Source: Bacillus sp. 491mf (lineage in GTDB: Bacteria > Bacillota > Bacilli > Bacillales > Bacillaceae_G). From it: 64,000 bases of DNA. The stretch lies in the NCBI RefSeq assembly GCF_900112415.1, contig NZ_FOLV01000018.1, positions 1-64,000 on the forward strand, given 5' to 3'. The notes under the pieces are model-generated. The model was not told the origin of the DNA. It was given only the letters and a program-made list of their open reading frames with translations, and made no database searches. The position numbers and the translations under genes are program-made. Below, piece by piece: positions 47,007 to 56,361 of this stretch (positions are counted from its first letter, which is position 1; each line of letters begins with the position of its first letter).

Positions 47007-49346
47007 TTACCCTAACTGCTCTATTTCTTTATGATTACGAATCGTTTCAAACCATGCATATAACTGCTGATATGTGCTATAAACCAGTTCCTTTTCTAAT
47101 TGTAATTGGTTTATTTTCTCACGATACGTGTTTGATTCGGTTAAATCACGCTTTTTCATTCCTTCTGCCATAAAAATGACACCGTCTTTTATTGTAACAA
47201 ATTCTAACTCAAAAAACACCTGTGTCATGAAATTTACTGTATCTTTTGACCACCCTTTATGACGGCAAAGCTGCTCACCATATTGACGAAGCGAAAATGG
47301 TGCTTTTTGATGTAGGAACGAATAGTACCACTTAAAATGTTCTCTCGTTGGAACGGTACTAAACAAATGATTGTTTTCTTGATAAAAAACAGTATAAATG
47401 CGGGCTGGGAATCCTTTTTCACATATGTGCTTTAAATCGTCTGTCGCATCTGGTAAATCAAGAATAACAGCGTAGCGATCTTCTAATGTTGTCACATCTT
47501 TAGCCTGCATTGCATAATCTTTATATGCTTCTAACGAAAACTTTTGCAGTGCTTCTTCCTTAAAATATACAATTGTCAATTTATCACTTGAAAGGTCCGC
47601 TAAATTCGTTTCTACATTACGCATGCTGCGCCAATCAAATAATTGCCAAGCTTCTACAGCAATGTCTTGAACCATAATTTGTGGTTTACGGAAATTATTC
47701 CATTCATTAATAGAAGCTTCTCCAACGATCGATACTTGCGCTACAGGAGAAATTTCTTTTGCAAATGCCCCGAAACCAAAGCCGATGCTATCTAATGTTG
47801 CTTGTCCATCGCGAAGTGTCATTTTTAAATGTGAGCCATCGGAACCTATAGCGCGAATACTTTCTAGGCTTGCATCTTTCACAGCGATGCGCGGCTTCGG
47901 ATTCCCAACACCGAACGGAGCAAGCTTTTGCATTTCTTCGATTGCAGCTAGCGTGACATCTTCCACTTTACATACTACATCCACCGTAGTGACAGGAATA
48001 AAATCTTCTTCTGACAACAATGCAGCGGCTTGCTCATTTAAACGGCGACGCAGTTCACCGACATCATCCATACTAAGAGTCATACCAGCCGCCATTGGAT
48101 GACCGCCAAAATGCGGTAATATATCACGGCAATCTGATAAATTCGCATATAAATCAAAACCTTCAATACTACGAGCTGAACCTTTTGCTGTGCCTTTTTC
48201 AGGATCAATACTTAAGACAATTGTCGGCCTGTAAAAGCGATCTACGAGCTTCGAAGCAACAATCCCAATTACGCCGGGATTCCATCCTTCTTTAGCTAAA
48301 ACTAATACCGTATTCTCTTCTGGTGGATAATGCGCTTCTACTTCTGCAATCGCTTCTTCAGTAATTTGCTTTACAATGTCTTTTCGTAATTTGTTTAGTT
48401 CATCGATTTCTTGCGCGAGTTCTTTCGCTTCTTCTACGTCTTCTGATAATAATAAATGAACAGCCGGGGCAGCATCTTCTAATCGTCCAACCGCGTTAAT
48501 GCGCGGTCCAATTGCAAACCCAACACTTTCTTCTGTAATTTCACCTTGCGAAATATTAGCAACTTTAAACAGCGCTTGTAAACCTATTCGCTGCGTTGTT
48601 CGCATTTTTTTCAATCCACGCTGTACAAGTAGACGGTTTTCGCCATTAAGAGGCACTAAGTCAGCTACTGTACCAATAACAGCAATTTCCAATAAATGTT
48701 CTGGTACACTACCAAGCAAAGCATGGGCAACTTTAAACGCCACACCAACACCCGCTAAATAGTGATATGGATACATACCGCCCTCTAACTTCGGATGAAT
48801 GATAGCCAATGCTTCCGGCAATTCTGGCGGCGGCTCATGATGATCAGTAATAATTAAATCAATGCCAAGCTCCTTGGCAACTTGCGCCTCATGAACAGCT
48901 GCAATCCCTGTATCAACCGTAATAATAAGCGAGAAGCCAGCGCGATGCGCCCAGCGAAACGCTTCCTCATTCGGCCCATATCCTTCTGTAAATCGGTTCG
49001 GAATATAAAACTCTACATCCGCTCCGATTTCTTGTAATGCTAAAAATAAAACGGTTGTACTACTAACACCGTCCGCATCATAGTCACCAAAAATTAAAAT
49101 TTGTTCACCGTTTTGAATCGCTTGGCGAATGCGCAGTACAGTACGATCCATACCTTCAAGTAAAAAAGGATCGTGAAATTCTTGCTGCTCTGTACTTAAA
49201 AAACCCACAATCTTTTCTTCTGTATCTAAACCTCTATTTAGTAATAACGAAGTAACAAGAGATGACAATTGAAGTTTATTTGCCAATTGTTCTACAAGTT
49301 CCACATTATTATCCGTTTCTTTCCAACGCGTCTTCGGTTGTAACAC
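47007..49346 (-). CDS. recJ: Single-stranded-DNA-specific exonuclease RecJ
   Basis: A 5'-to-3' single-strand exonuclease in RecF-pathway recombination and mismatch repair. The 779-residue protein has the DHH-family motifs FGDYDADGVSSTT (about 69-81), IITVDTGIA and ITDHHEPPPELP, the DHHA1 domain with FGGHPMAAGMTL, an OB-fold, and the extra C-terminal domain of Bacillus RecJ. I chose the GTG at 49346, preceded by AAGGGGTGATTTC, giving MLQPKTRW as in B. subtilis RecJ. A longer in-frame start lies upstream of the -10 element and cannot be used from that promoter. Confidence 0.95.
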   Translation of the reverse strand: MLQPKTRWKETDNNVELVEQLANKLQLSSLVTSLLLNRGLDTEEKIVGFLSTEQQEFHDPFLLEGMDRTVLRIRQAIQNGEQILIFGDYDADGVSSTTVLFLALQEIGADVEFYIPNRFTEGYGPNEEAFRWAHRAGFSLIITVDTGIAAVHEAQVAKELGIDLIITDHHEPPPELPEALAIIHPKLEGGMYPYHYLAGVGVAFKVAHALLGSVPEHLLEIAVIGTVADLVPLNGENRLLVQRGLKKMRTTQRIGLQALFKVANISQGEITEESVGFAIGPRINAVGRLEDAAPAVHLLLSEDVEEAKELAQEIDELNKLRKDIVKQITEEAIAEVEAHYPPEENTVLVLAKEGWNPGVIGIVASKLVDRFYRPTIVLSIDPEKGTAKGSARSIEGFDLYANLSDCRDILPHFGGHPMAAGMTLSMDDVGELRRRLNEQAAALLSEEDFIPVTTVDVVCKVEDVTLAAIEEMQKLAPFGVGNPKPRIAVKDASLESIRAIGSDGSHLKMTLRDGQATLDSIGFGFGAFAKEISPVAQVSIVGEASINEWNNFRKPQIMVQDIAVEAWQLFDWRSMRNVETNLADLSSDKLTIVYFKEEALQKFSLEAYKDYAMQAKDVTTLEDRYAVILDLPDATDDLKHICEKGFPARIYTVFYQENNHLFSTVPTREHFKWYYSFLHQKAPFSLRQYGEQLCRHKGWSKDTVNFMTQVFFELEFVTIKDGVIFMAEGMKKRDLTESNTYREKINQLQLEKELVYSTYQQLYAWFETIRNHKEIEQLG

Positions 49347-49350
49347 GAAA

Positions 49351-49397
49351 TCACCCCTTAACCTGTCCATTATACTAGACAGACTAAGGGGTGACAA
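49351..49397 (-). promoter_or_regulatory. recJ promoter embedded in a long inverted repeat
   Basis: On the minus strand TTGTCA (49392-49397) and TATAAT (49369-49374) are 17 bp apart, a near-consensus sigma-A promoter. The core is flanked by a perfect 10 bp inverted repeat, TCACCCCTTA (49351-49360) and TAAGGGGTGA (49385-49394), plus an inner CTGTC/GACAG pair. One arm also supplies the recJ ribosome site. Transcription would start inside the repeat, so the palindrome is probably a DNA-binding site rather than an RNA hairpin. Confidence 0.72.
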
Positions 49398-49445
49398 TGA
49401 GGTTTGATTAACCAATTAGACCCTTTTACGTAACCCTCCCCTATA

Positions 49446-50339
49446 TTAATCAGGAGAGTATGGATTAATATGAACGAAAACATTTTGCACATGATCTTGC
49501 TGCATGAGCACCTCTTTCACACGTTTACCAATGCGATGCCCTTCCTCCACTGTAATGTATGGATCGACAGACACTTTAATATCAACGATGACATAATGTC
49601 CATGCTCCCTTGCATATAGCGAACCGATTTTCTTTATTCCTGCCACTTGCATAACCGCTTCTCTCATCGGAATAATATCTTCCTCATGAAGAACATGGTC
49701 TAGCGTTGTATGAATCGCTTCTTTTCCGATATCCCAAGCCATTTTTATAACGAGTAAAGATACGAATAAACCAGCAACTGGATCAGCATATACAAGCCAT
49801 TCCATCCCCAATTTATTCCCGATAATTGCTGCCCCAATACCAATTAAAGCAGCAATTGATGAAAACACATCAGAACGATGCTCATACGCGTTTGCAATAA
49901 TCGCATCACTATTTATCCTTTTTCCTAACTGATATTTATAACGAAACATCCATTCTTTCACAACAATCGAAAGAAGTACAGCAATCACAGTAATCCAGCG
50001 CGGAGGCTCGAGAACTTGTGTAAAAGCTTTAACGGAAGAAATAACAATTTCAATGCCGACAATAAACAGAAGAACAGCTACAATAATTGCGGAAATAGAT
50101 TCTGCTTTTCCGTGTCCATATGGATGATCCTCATCAGGCGGTTGCTTTGCTGCACGCAGTCCAAAATAGACTGCTAATGAGCCGATAACATCCGAACCAG
50201 AATGAACTGCGTCCGCCATAAGCGCTTTACTATTTCCAATATATCCAATAACAGCTTTGACAATCGCAAGCACAATATTGCCGATAATTCCAATAATCGC
50301 TCCAAATTCCGCTTCTTTAAAACGTTCATCTTTTTCCAT
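49446..50339 (-). CDS. Cation diffusion facilitator family metal exporter
   Basis: A 297-residue membrane protein with about six hydrophobic segments. It carries the CDF metal-site motifs ADAVHSGSDVIGS (near 42-54) and ANAYEHRSDVFSSIAALIG (near 150), and a cytoplasmic C-terminal domain with REHGHYVIVDIKVSVDP. It exports Zn, Mn or Fe in exchange for protons. It matches yrvC/yrdO-like genes only by family, so the metal is open. The ATG at 50339 is preceded by AAAGGGTTTCGATT. A TTTAT-bounded repeat lies 32 bp upstream and may carry or disturb its promoter. Confidence 0.88.
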   Translation of the reverse strand: MEKDERFKEAEFGAIIGIIGNIVLAIVKAVIGYIGNSKALMADAVHSGSDVIGSLAVYFGLRAAKQPPDEDHPYGHGKAESISAIIVAVLLFIVGIEIVISSVKAFTQVLEPPRWITVIAVLLSIVVKEWMFRYKYQLGKRINSDAIIANAYEHRSDVFSSIAALIGIGAAIIGNKLGMEWLVYADPVAGLFVSLLVIKMAWDIGKEAIHTTLDHVLHEEDIIPMREAVMQVAGIKKIGSLYAREHGHYVIVDIKVSVDPYITVEEGHRIGKRVKEVLMQQDHVQNVFVHINPYSPD

Positions 50340-50375
50340 AATCGAAACCCTTTCTTTCACCAACGTACACTTTAT

Positions 50376-50598
50376 CTCGCTACTTGTGGACAGCAAGCCC
50401 CCCACCTCAAGATTCCGCGAAAAACGTTGTCCAGTTCCAGTGGCTATAATGTTCGGTGGCTTCGCTTCTTCCTACGAGGTAAAAAACACCTCTACGTCAG
50501 AAGCTCCATCCCCCTCACATTCTGAACGAGCCGCTTCCACTTTTCTAAAGAAGATAGACGGGGGATAACTGTCCGTAAATGCCCGCACTAACCTTCAC
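50376..50598 (-). repeat. TTTAT-bounded repeat (bcr-like) upstream of the CDF gene
   Basis: TTTAT is found on both sides (50371-50375 and 50599-50603). The inner sequence is the reverse-orientation relative of 23189-23459 in a degenerate form: CCCCACCTCAAGATTCC, GTTGTCCAGTTCCAGTGGCT, GAGGTAAAAAACACCTC, GAACGAGCCGCTTCC, GGGGGATAACTG and AACCTTCAC at the end. The CCCCCACTGA hairpin of the left half is missing. Confidence 0.72.
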
Positions 50599-50615
50599 TT
50601 TATTCTATCCCAGAA

Positions 50616-50650
50616 CAAAAAAAGAAATGCCTGCAAAGAGGCATCTCTTT
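50616..50650 (-). terminator. secDF terminator
   Basis: ATGCCT and AGGCAT pair around CTTTGC; on the minus strand TTCTTTTTTTG follows, about 26 bp after the secDF stop. Confidence 0.82.
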
Positions 50651-50675
50651 TCATTCAAATTTAAGTGATTGTTTC

Positions 50676-52937
50676 TTATACTTGCGGTTCAGATGTCTTT
50701 ACTTCTACTTTTTTCTGACCTTTTCCTTTTTTCAAACGGCGGTTTTCAAGCATCAGCCAAATTTGGGATGCCACGAAAACAGAAGAGTAAGTACCAACAA
50801 TTAAACCGACAAATAATGCAATTGAGAAGTTACGTAATGACTCACTTCCAAAAATTAACAATGTAATAACAGGTAGTAACACTGTCATAACCGTATTAAT
50901 AGAACGGCCGATTGTTTGGCGAATACTCGCATTCACAATCTCTTCTAAATCGCTTAACGTGCGAATTTTTTGTTTCTGTTTGTACAACTCACGATTTCGG
51001 TCAAACGTAACAATCGAATCGTTAATAGAATAACCGATAATTGTTAACACCGCTGCAATAAACGTTAGATCGACTTCTAAGTGAAGTAAGCTGAACGCAA
51101 CGATAATGAAGAATGCATCGTGCAGAAGTGCTAATACTGCTGATAATGCATATGTGAAGCGGAAACGAATGCTCACATATAAAATGATAACAGCTGATGC
51201 AATCAGTACTGCATAAAACGCATTTCGCGCAATTTCTTTCCCGATTGTCGGAGAAACTGTACTTATGTTTGGCTCTGTACCATATTTATCGTGGAAGACT
51301 GTTTTTACTTTCGCAATATCATCTTTTGATAATACACCAATTGTACGAACAGCAAATCCTTTATTATTATCACCTGTTGGCACAATATCTTCTTGCTTCA
51401 CATCTACTTTCAAATCATGCAATTCCTTTTGTACTTGTGACACTGTTATCGCTTGATTTGTTTTAATATCCATGCGCGTACCACTTTCAAAGTCAATGCC
51501 TAGATTCAATTTGAAAATTGGTAAAATAATCGCACCCGCAATCATGACAACAACTGAGAACCAGAAAAATTTATGTCCGATGCTAACAAAGTTAATACGA
51601 TCAAATCTCGTTGGTGCATGTTCTACACCTTTTGTTAATGGAATAACTTCCTTCGGTTTTACACCAAAGTAAGTATATTTTTTATCAAAGTAACGACTCT
51701 TAACAAGTAAACCAAGTAAGAAACGTGTACCATATACGTTTGTAATAAAGCCGACAAAAATACTTACAATTAAACTTGTCGCAAATCCTCTAACAGAACT
51801 TGTACCATATGCAAATAATACACCAGCTGCTGCAAGTGTTGTAACGTTTGCATCTAGAATGGTTGATAATGAACGCTGATTACCTGCACGATATGCCGAT
51901 AACATCGATTTTCCGATGCGCAGTTCTTCTTTCAGCCTTTCATACGTAATAACGTTGGCATCAACCGCAATTCCGACCCCGAGCACGAGCGCTGCTATAC
52001 CCGGCAATGTGAGAACCGCATGCATCCAATTGAATACGAGTAACGTTATGTAAATATATAAACCAAGCATAATTATCGCTACAAGACCAGGTAGGCGATA
52101 GAATACAAGCATAAATAAGAAAATAAGAGCTATACCGATTGCACTAGCAAAAATTGTTTTTTGTAGTGCTTGCTCACCAAATTTCGCTCCAACAGAAGTA
52201 GAGTATATTTCTTTTAAATCAACAGGAAGTGCTCCGGCATTTAACAACTCTGAAAGTTGTTTTGCGCTCTCTACTGTAAAGTTCCCACCAACAATAGATA
52301 CTTCCGCTTGATTAAATACTTGATTCACAGTAGCTGCTGATAAATATTTCGGTTTTGGTTTTGCTGCTTCTGCCTTGTAAGAATCTTTTCCTTCTTCAAA
52401 ATCAAGCCAAATTACCATTAAGTTGTTCGGTTTCATGCTTAATACTTTCTCAGTCACTTGACGGAATTTATCAGCACTCTTTAACTTTAAGCCAACACTT
52501 GGTCGACCTTGCTCATCAAACGTTTGCTTTGCACCGTTCGTTGCTAAATCAGCACCGTCCATAAGAATGTTATCATTTACATCACGGAACGTTAATTTCG
52601 CTTGAGTTGATAACACATCTCGCGCTTGCTGTTGATCTTTGATGCCAGCAAGCTGCACACGAATACGATCATTTCCTTCAATTTGGATATTCGGTTCGCT
52701 TACACCAAGAACGTTTACACGTTTTTCGAGTGCACCAACCGTACTCACAAGAGTATCCCTAGTAACTTTTTCCCCTTTTTTCGCTGGCTTTACTTCATAT
52801 AAAATTTCAAAGCCGCCTCGAAGATCAAGTCCGAGATTAATTCCTTTTGTAATGTTTTTTGTCGTTGCTCCAATGATTCCTCCAATTAATAACACAACGA
52901 GGAAAAAGGCAACGATTCTGCTACTTCGCTTTGCCAT
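50676..52937 (-). CDS. secDF: Protein translocase subunit SecDF (fused SecD-SecF)
   Basis: A proton-driven membrane protein that helps pull secreted proteins through SecYEG. The 753-residue protein has twelve membrane segments in two halves: SecD with LGLDLRGGFEILYEVKP at the N-terminus and a large extracellular P1 domain, and SecF starting near 440 with LGIDFESGTRMDIKT. Both conserve GYSINDSIVTFDRNRE-type (SecF) and GIAVDANVITYERLKEE (SecD) segments with the proton-path Asp. The single fused gene is the Bacillus arrangement. GGAACAAG-rich upstream with AAAGGAGGAACAAGAAAC. Confidence 0.96.
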   Translation of the reverse strand: MAKRSSRIVAFFLVVLLIGGIIGATTKNITKGINLGLDLRGGFEILYEVKPAKKGEKVTRDTLVSTVGALEKRVNVLGVSEPNIQIEGNDRIRVQLAGIKDQQQARDVLSTQAKLTFRDVNDNILMDGADLATNGAKQTFDEQGRPSVGLKLKSADKFRQVTEKVLSMKPNNLMVIWLDFEEGKDSYKAEAAKPKPKYLSAATVNQVFNQAEVSIVGGNFTVESAKQLSELLNAGALPVDLKEIYSTSVGAKFGEQALQKTIFASAIGIALIFLFMLVFYRLPGLVAIIMLGLYIYITLLVFNWMHAVLTLPGIAALVLGVGIAVDANVITYERLKEELRIGKSMLSAYRAGNQRSLSTILDANVTTLAAAGVLFAYGTSSVRGFATSLIVSIFVGFITNVYGTRFLLGLLVKSRYFDKKYTYFGVKPKEVIPLTKGVEHAPTRFDRINFVSIGHKFFWFSVVVMIAGAIILPIFKLNLGIDFESGTRMDIKTNQAITVSQVQKELHDLKVDVKQEDIVPTGDNNKGFAVRTIGVLSKDDIAKVKTVFHDKYGTEPNISTVSPTIGKEIARNAFYAVLIASAVIILYVSIRFRFTYALSAVLALLHDAFFIIVAFSLLHLEVDLTFIAAVLTIIGYSINDSIVTFDRNRELYKQKQKIRTLSDLEEIVNASIRQTIGRSINTVMTVLLPVITLLIFGSESLRNFSIALFVGLIVGTYSSVFVASQIWLMLENRRLKKGKGQKKVEVKTSEPQV

Positions 52938-53043
52938 ATGTTTCTTGTTCCTCCTTTGAACAAAAGCGCTTGTTCCAAAATTACCTCTTTATCAATACTC
53001 CCTATTATACTGCAAGAAGAAGAACAAACCAATTACAACCTTA

Positions 53044-53328
53044 TTATTTATTTTCATATTCATCAAACGACCAAAGTGGTGCTTGATACGCCTTCAGCGT
53101 TAAATATGTCATATAGTCGCTAGCTGTTAACGTTAACACATCATTTACAAGCTCATACAATCTGACATTTGGCCCTACTTTTTTCCACTTTTTATCCTTT
53201 AAACATTTCCATACGTCTTCTAGTGTAACACGATCATAGCCGAGCATTTGAAACTCTTCCACTTTACTGTCCAAAACGATTTGTAATTGCTCTCGATACG
53301 CTTCTACTATTGCCTCTTTCTCAGCCAT
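53044..53328 (-). CDS. comN: Post-transcriptional regulator ComN
   Basis: A 94-residue protein like YrzD/ComN of B. subtilis, which influences comE mRNA localisation at the division site and poles through DivIVA. It contains LGYDRVTLEDVWKCLKDKKW and LYELVNDVLTLTASDYMTYL. It lies between secDF and spoVB as in B. subtilis. I take the ATG at 53328; GAGGGAG lies about 11 bases upstream, so a start further up at 53364 cannot be fully ruled out. B. cereus competence has not been shown in general, so the role may differ. Confidence 0.82.
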   Translation of the reverse strand: MAEKEAIVEAYREQLQIVLDSKVEEFQMLGYDRVTLEDVWKCLKDKKWKKVGPNVRLYELVNDVLTLTASDYMTYLTLKAYQAPLWSFDEYENK

Positions 53329-53449
53329 TTTTAGCTCATCTCCCTCTGATCTCACGTTCCTCATTTCAAAAGCTTGTCATGCTTATCTTATTCATGCATA
53401 TAAATTATTGTAAATCATTCCATTGATTTTGAGAAGGTAGGAGAAAACA

Positions 53450-55009
53450 ATGACGAAACAAACCTTTTTACGAGGTGCTTTTATTTTAATGTTCGCTGGT
53501 TTTATCACAAAAATATTAGGTTTTATTAACCGGATTGTGATGGCGCGCATTTTAGGCGAAGAAGGCGTTGGGCTATATATGATGGCTGTTCCAACATTTA
53601 TATTAGCTATTACCATTACACAAATCGGCCTTCCAGTTGCCATCGCAAAACTGATTGCTGAAGCAGAAGCTACAAACGATAAACAACAAGTTAAAAAAAT
53701 ATTAACCGTTTCATTAGCCATTACCTCAGTCATTAGTATTCTATTAACAATCGGAATTATGCTTCTTGCTCCTTTATTAGCAGAAACATTATTAACTGAT
53801 AAACGAACTTACTATCCATTAATCGCTATTTTACCAGTTGTACCAGTCATTGCCGTTTCCTCTGTGCTGCGCGGTTACTTTCAAGGGAGACAAAATATGA
53901 AACCGAGTGCCTATGCACAGGTGCTAGAACAAGTCGTTCGCATTACGATTATCGCTGTATGCATTCGCTTTTTCTTACCATATGGAGTAGAATACGCCGC
54001 AGCAGGTGCCATGCTCTCAGCTGTACTTGGAGAAATCGCTTCTCTATTATTTTTGCTAACATTATTTCAAAGAGAAAAACACCTTTCCATTCGTTCCCGT
54101 TTTATAAGTACTGTAAAGGAAAGTAAACACACCTTTTATTCCTTAATGGATATTGCACTTCCTACAACAGGAAGCCGCTTAATTGGATCTATTTCTTACT
54201 TTTTTGAACCAATTGTTGTTATGCAAAGTTTAGCAATCGCCGGAGTTACTGCTTCAATTGCAACGCAGCAATACGGTATATTAAATGGATATGCCTTTCC
54301 ACTTTTGTCTCTGCCGGCCTTTATTACATATGCTCTTTCCACGGCACTCGTCCCCTCGATTAGTGAAGCAAACGCCAAAAAGCAGCGCCGTTTAGTAGAG
54401 CACAGATTACAGCAAGCACTGCGCATCTCTCTTATTACAGGTGGATGGTCTGTCGTCATTTTATATGTATTTGCTTCACCTATTTTAACGCTTATGTATG
54501 GTTCTGATAGTGCGACTCTTTTCATTCAAGTGCTTGCACCTTGCTTTTTATTTCACTATTTTCAAGGACCACTCACATCTGTACTACAAGCTCTCAATTT
54601 AGCACGAGCTGCCATGATGAATACATTTATCGGAGCAATTGTGAAATTACTTGTTATTTTCGTCCTTGCTTCACAACCACAGTTTCAAATGATGGGCGTC
54701 GCTCTTGCAATTGCAGCCAATATCGTTACTGTTACTTTACTTCACTATGCAACTGTCTTAAAAAAAATTACATTTACTATTTATATAAAAGACTATATGT
54801 ACGGCTTACTCGCTATTGTCATCGCTGGGAGCGTAGCCTATTACATACATACACGCATAACCTTCTCTCCTTCACTTGGCATGCAAACATTATGGGAAGT
54901 GCTATCTACTTCGATACTGTATGTATTTCTGTTAATCCTTTTTGGCCTTATTCGAAAAGATGAATTACTAAGGCTCCCAATTCTTCGTAAATTTTCTTTT
55001 TTAAAATAA
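53450..55009 (+). CDS. spoVB: Stage V sporulation protein B (lipid/wall-precursor flippase family)
   Basis: A 519-residue integral membrane protein of the MOP/MurJ-like superfamily with about 14 hydrophobic segments. The start FLRGAFILMFAGFITKILGF is the typical SpoVB N-terminus. SpoVB is needed for spore cortex synthesis and probably moves lipid-linked cortex precursors across the mother-cell-derived membrane. The plus-strand gene is divergent from comN. GAGAAGGTAGGAGAAAAC precedes the ATG. A sigma-E promoter would be expected, but I could not place one with confidence. Confidence 0.93.
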   Translation: MTKQTFLRGAFILMFAGFITKILGFINRIVMARILGEEGVGLYMMAVPTFILAITITQIGLPVAIAKLIAEAEATNDKQQVKKILTVSLAITSVISILLTIGIMLLAPLLAETLLTDKRTYYPLIAILPVVPVIAVSSVLRGYFQGRQNMKPSAYAQVLEQVVRITIIAVCIRFFLPYGVEYAAAGAMLSAVLGEIASLLFLLTLFQREKHLSIRSRFISTVKESKHTFYSLMDIALPTTGSRLIGSISYFFEPIVVMQSLAIAGVTASIATQQYGILNGYAFPLLSLPAFITYALSTALVPSISEANAKKQRRLVEHRLQQALRISLITGGWSVVILYVFASPILTLMYGSDSATLFIQVLAPCFLFHYFQGPLTSVLQALNLARAAMMNTFIGAIVKLLVIFVLASQPQFQMMGVALAIAANIVTVTLLHYATVLKKITFTIYIKDYMYGLLAIVIAGSVAYYIHTRITFSPSLGMQTLWEVLSTSILYVFLLILFGLIRKDELLRLPILRKFSFLK

Positions 55010-55047
55010 AAGTAGCTATCGAAATACATTCGATAGCTACTTTTATT
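55005..55047. terminator. Bidirectional terminator between spoVB and the GNAT gene
   Basis: AGTAGCTATCG and CGATAGCTACT pair perfectly around AAATACATT. A/T runs lie on both sides, serving two convergent genes. Confidence 0.9.
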
Positions 55048-55522
55048 TACTATGTGTTTTTTTATAATAGACAAGCGTTGTACACTCATTCAATCTTTTT
55101 CTAACACCAGTCTGTTCAAAACCCATTTTTTCATACAAATAACAGTTCCGTTTTTCCTCTAAAATTGTGGCTAATTCCCAACTTGTTGCTTGCGGGAACA
55201 TCTCTTCTAATAAGAATATTATTTTCTGGGCAATTCCATTCCCTTGATACTTCGGAAGAATAAACATTGGACTAATCCAAAATTCAGTATTCTCTTCTTT
55301 CCGAACTACACATACAGCACCAACAACGTCATTATTGTACATGATTTTGTAAAATCCACCATGCAGATTGTTAATTCTTGTAATGATTCTATCAAGCTTC
55401 TCATTTGCCGGATTCGTATTGTAATCTTGGTATGTTTCCAATAACGGTAGAAAAGCTTCTACTTGCATAGCATGAATCAATTCTGCGTCCGAAACTGTAG
55501 CTTTTTCTAACGTAACTCCCAT
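55043..55522 (-). CDS. GNAT family N-acetyltransferase
   Basis: A 159-residue acetyltransferase. It begins MGVTLEKATVSDAELIHAMQ, has the acetyl-CoA segment ILPKYQGNGIAQKIIFLLEE (about 90-109) and the C-terminal EKRNCYLYEKMGFEQTG. The ATG at 55522 is preceded by TTTGGAGTGAAAG; an in-frame GTG nine bases up lies within that site. The substrate is unknown. It is distinct from the RimJ-type GNAT at 3876. Confidence 0.87.
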   Translation of the reverse strand: MGVTLEKATVSDAELIHAMQVEAFLPLLETYQDYNTNPANEKLDRIITRINNLHGGFYKIMYNNDVVGAVCVVRKEENTEFWISPMFILPKYQGNGIAQKIIFLLEEMFPQATSWELATILEEKRNCYLYEKMGFEQTGVRKRLNECTTLVYYKKTHSK

Positions 55523-55599
55523 ATCTTTCACTCCAAATTAGACTTCTTTGCCCTTTTATATTCGACATAGTTCTATGAAGTCCTGTTTGAAGCAGACCT

Positions 55600-56247
55600 T
55601 TACTCATCTTTTAAATCCACAAAAAACTGCCCGTTTTGAAAACTACAATATGAAATCTTCTCAATATCGGTATGCCCTAGTTTCTTTAACTTATCCTTCA
55701 GCCATATATCGGTATGTTCCATCATGTATAAATGTTTTTTCTGAATTTCTCCATCAATAATAAGCGGAAGTGAAAATAATGGTGTGTCATTTTTACTTTT
55801 TTGTTTTTCAAATATTGATAATCTCCCTGATGGCTCTAAAATCGCATACTCGACATCACGTATATCACCGATACGTTCCTCACGTAATTGCATAAGTAAA
55901 TCATCCATGTTGTATCGCTGTTTACGCATTTGCTTTTCATCTATCTTCCCCTCACGTACGATGATAGCCGGTTCTCCTTCTAGTATGTGACGAATGCGCT
56001 GACTTTTTAGCGAGACAACGGATAACACAATTTGAATGAGCATAATCAGCACCATCGGAACGAGTTGATGCCAAATTGACTTATCCATATTTTCAATTGC
56101 AATAACTGCCATTTCACCAAGCATAATAAACACAACTAAGTCTAAAACACTTAACTCACCAATTTCTCGTTTTCCCATCAGTCGGAAAATAATTAACATC
56201 ACACTGTATAAAAGAATGGTTCGAAAGATAATTTGAAGTATTTCCAT
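55600..56247 (-). CDS. yrbG: DUF421 membrane protein (YrbG/YetF family)
   Basis: A 215-residue protein with three N-terminal membrane segments (about 3-70) and a cytoplasmic C-terminal domain. The family marks are MGKREIGELSVLDLVVFIML near residue 27 and YNMDDLLMQLREERIGDIRD near residue 110. The function of DUF421 proteins is unclear; some are linked to spore membrane or cell envelope. It matches yrbG next to spoVB and yrzE. The ATG at 56247 has a weak GGGAAAGAGAAG site. It ends 78 bp from the GNAT gene. Confidence 0.82.
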   Translation of the reverse strand: MEILQIIFRTILLYSVMLIIFRLMGKREIGELSVLDLVVFIMLGEMAVIAIENMDKSIWHQLVPMVLIMLIQIVLSVVSLKSQRIRHILEGEPAIIVREGKIDEKQMRKQRYNMDDLLMQLREERIGDIRDVEYAILEPSGRLSIFEKQKSKNDTPLFSLPLIIDGEIQKKHLYMMEHTDIWLKDKLKKLGHTDIEKISYCSFQNGQFFVDLKDE

Positions 56248-56361
56248 CTTCTCTTTCCCTTCTCCTTGCAATTTCTATACATTAGTTTTCCCGTACAAAA
56301 AGAAACTAGTCTAACTTAGCACAAGAGAAAATATGCTTGTATTAGAAAGGAGAGATGCTTT

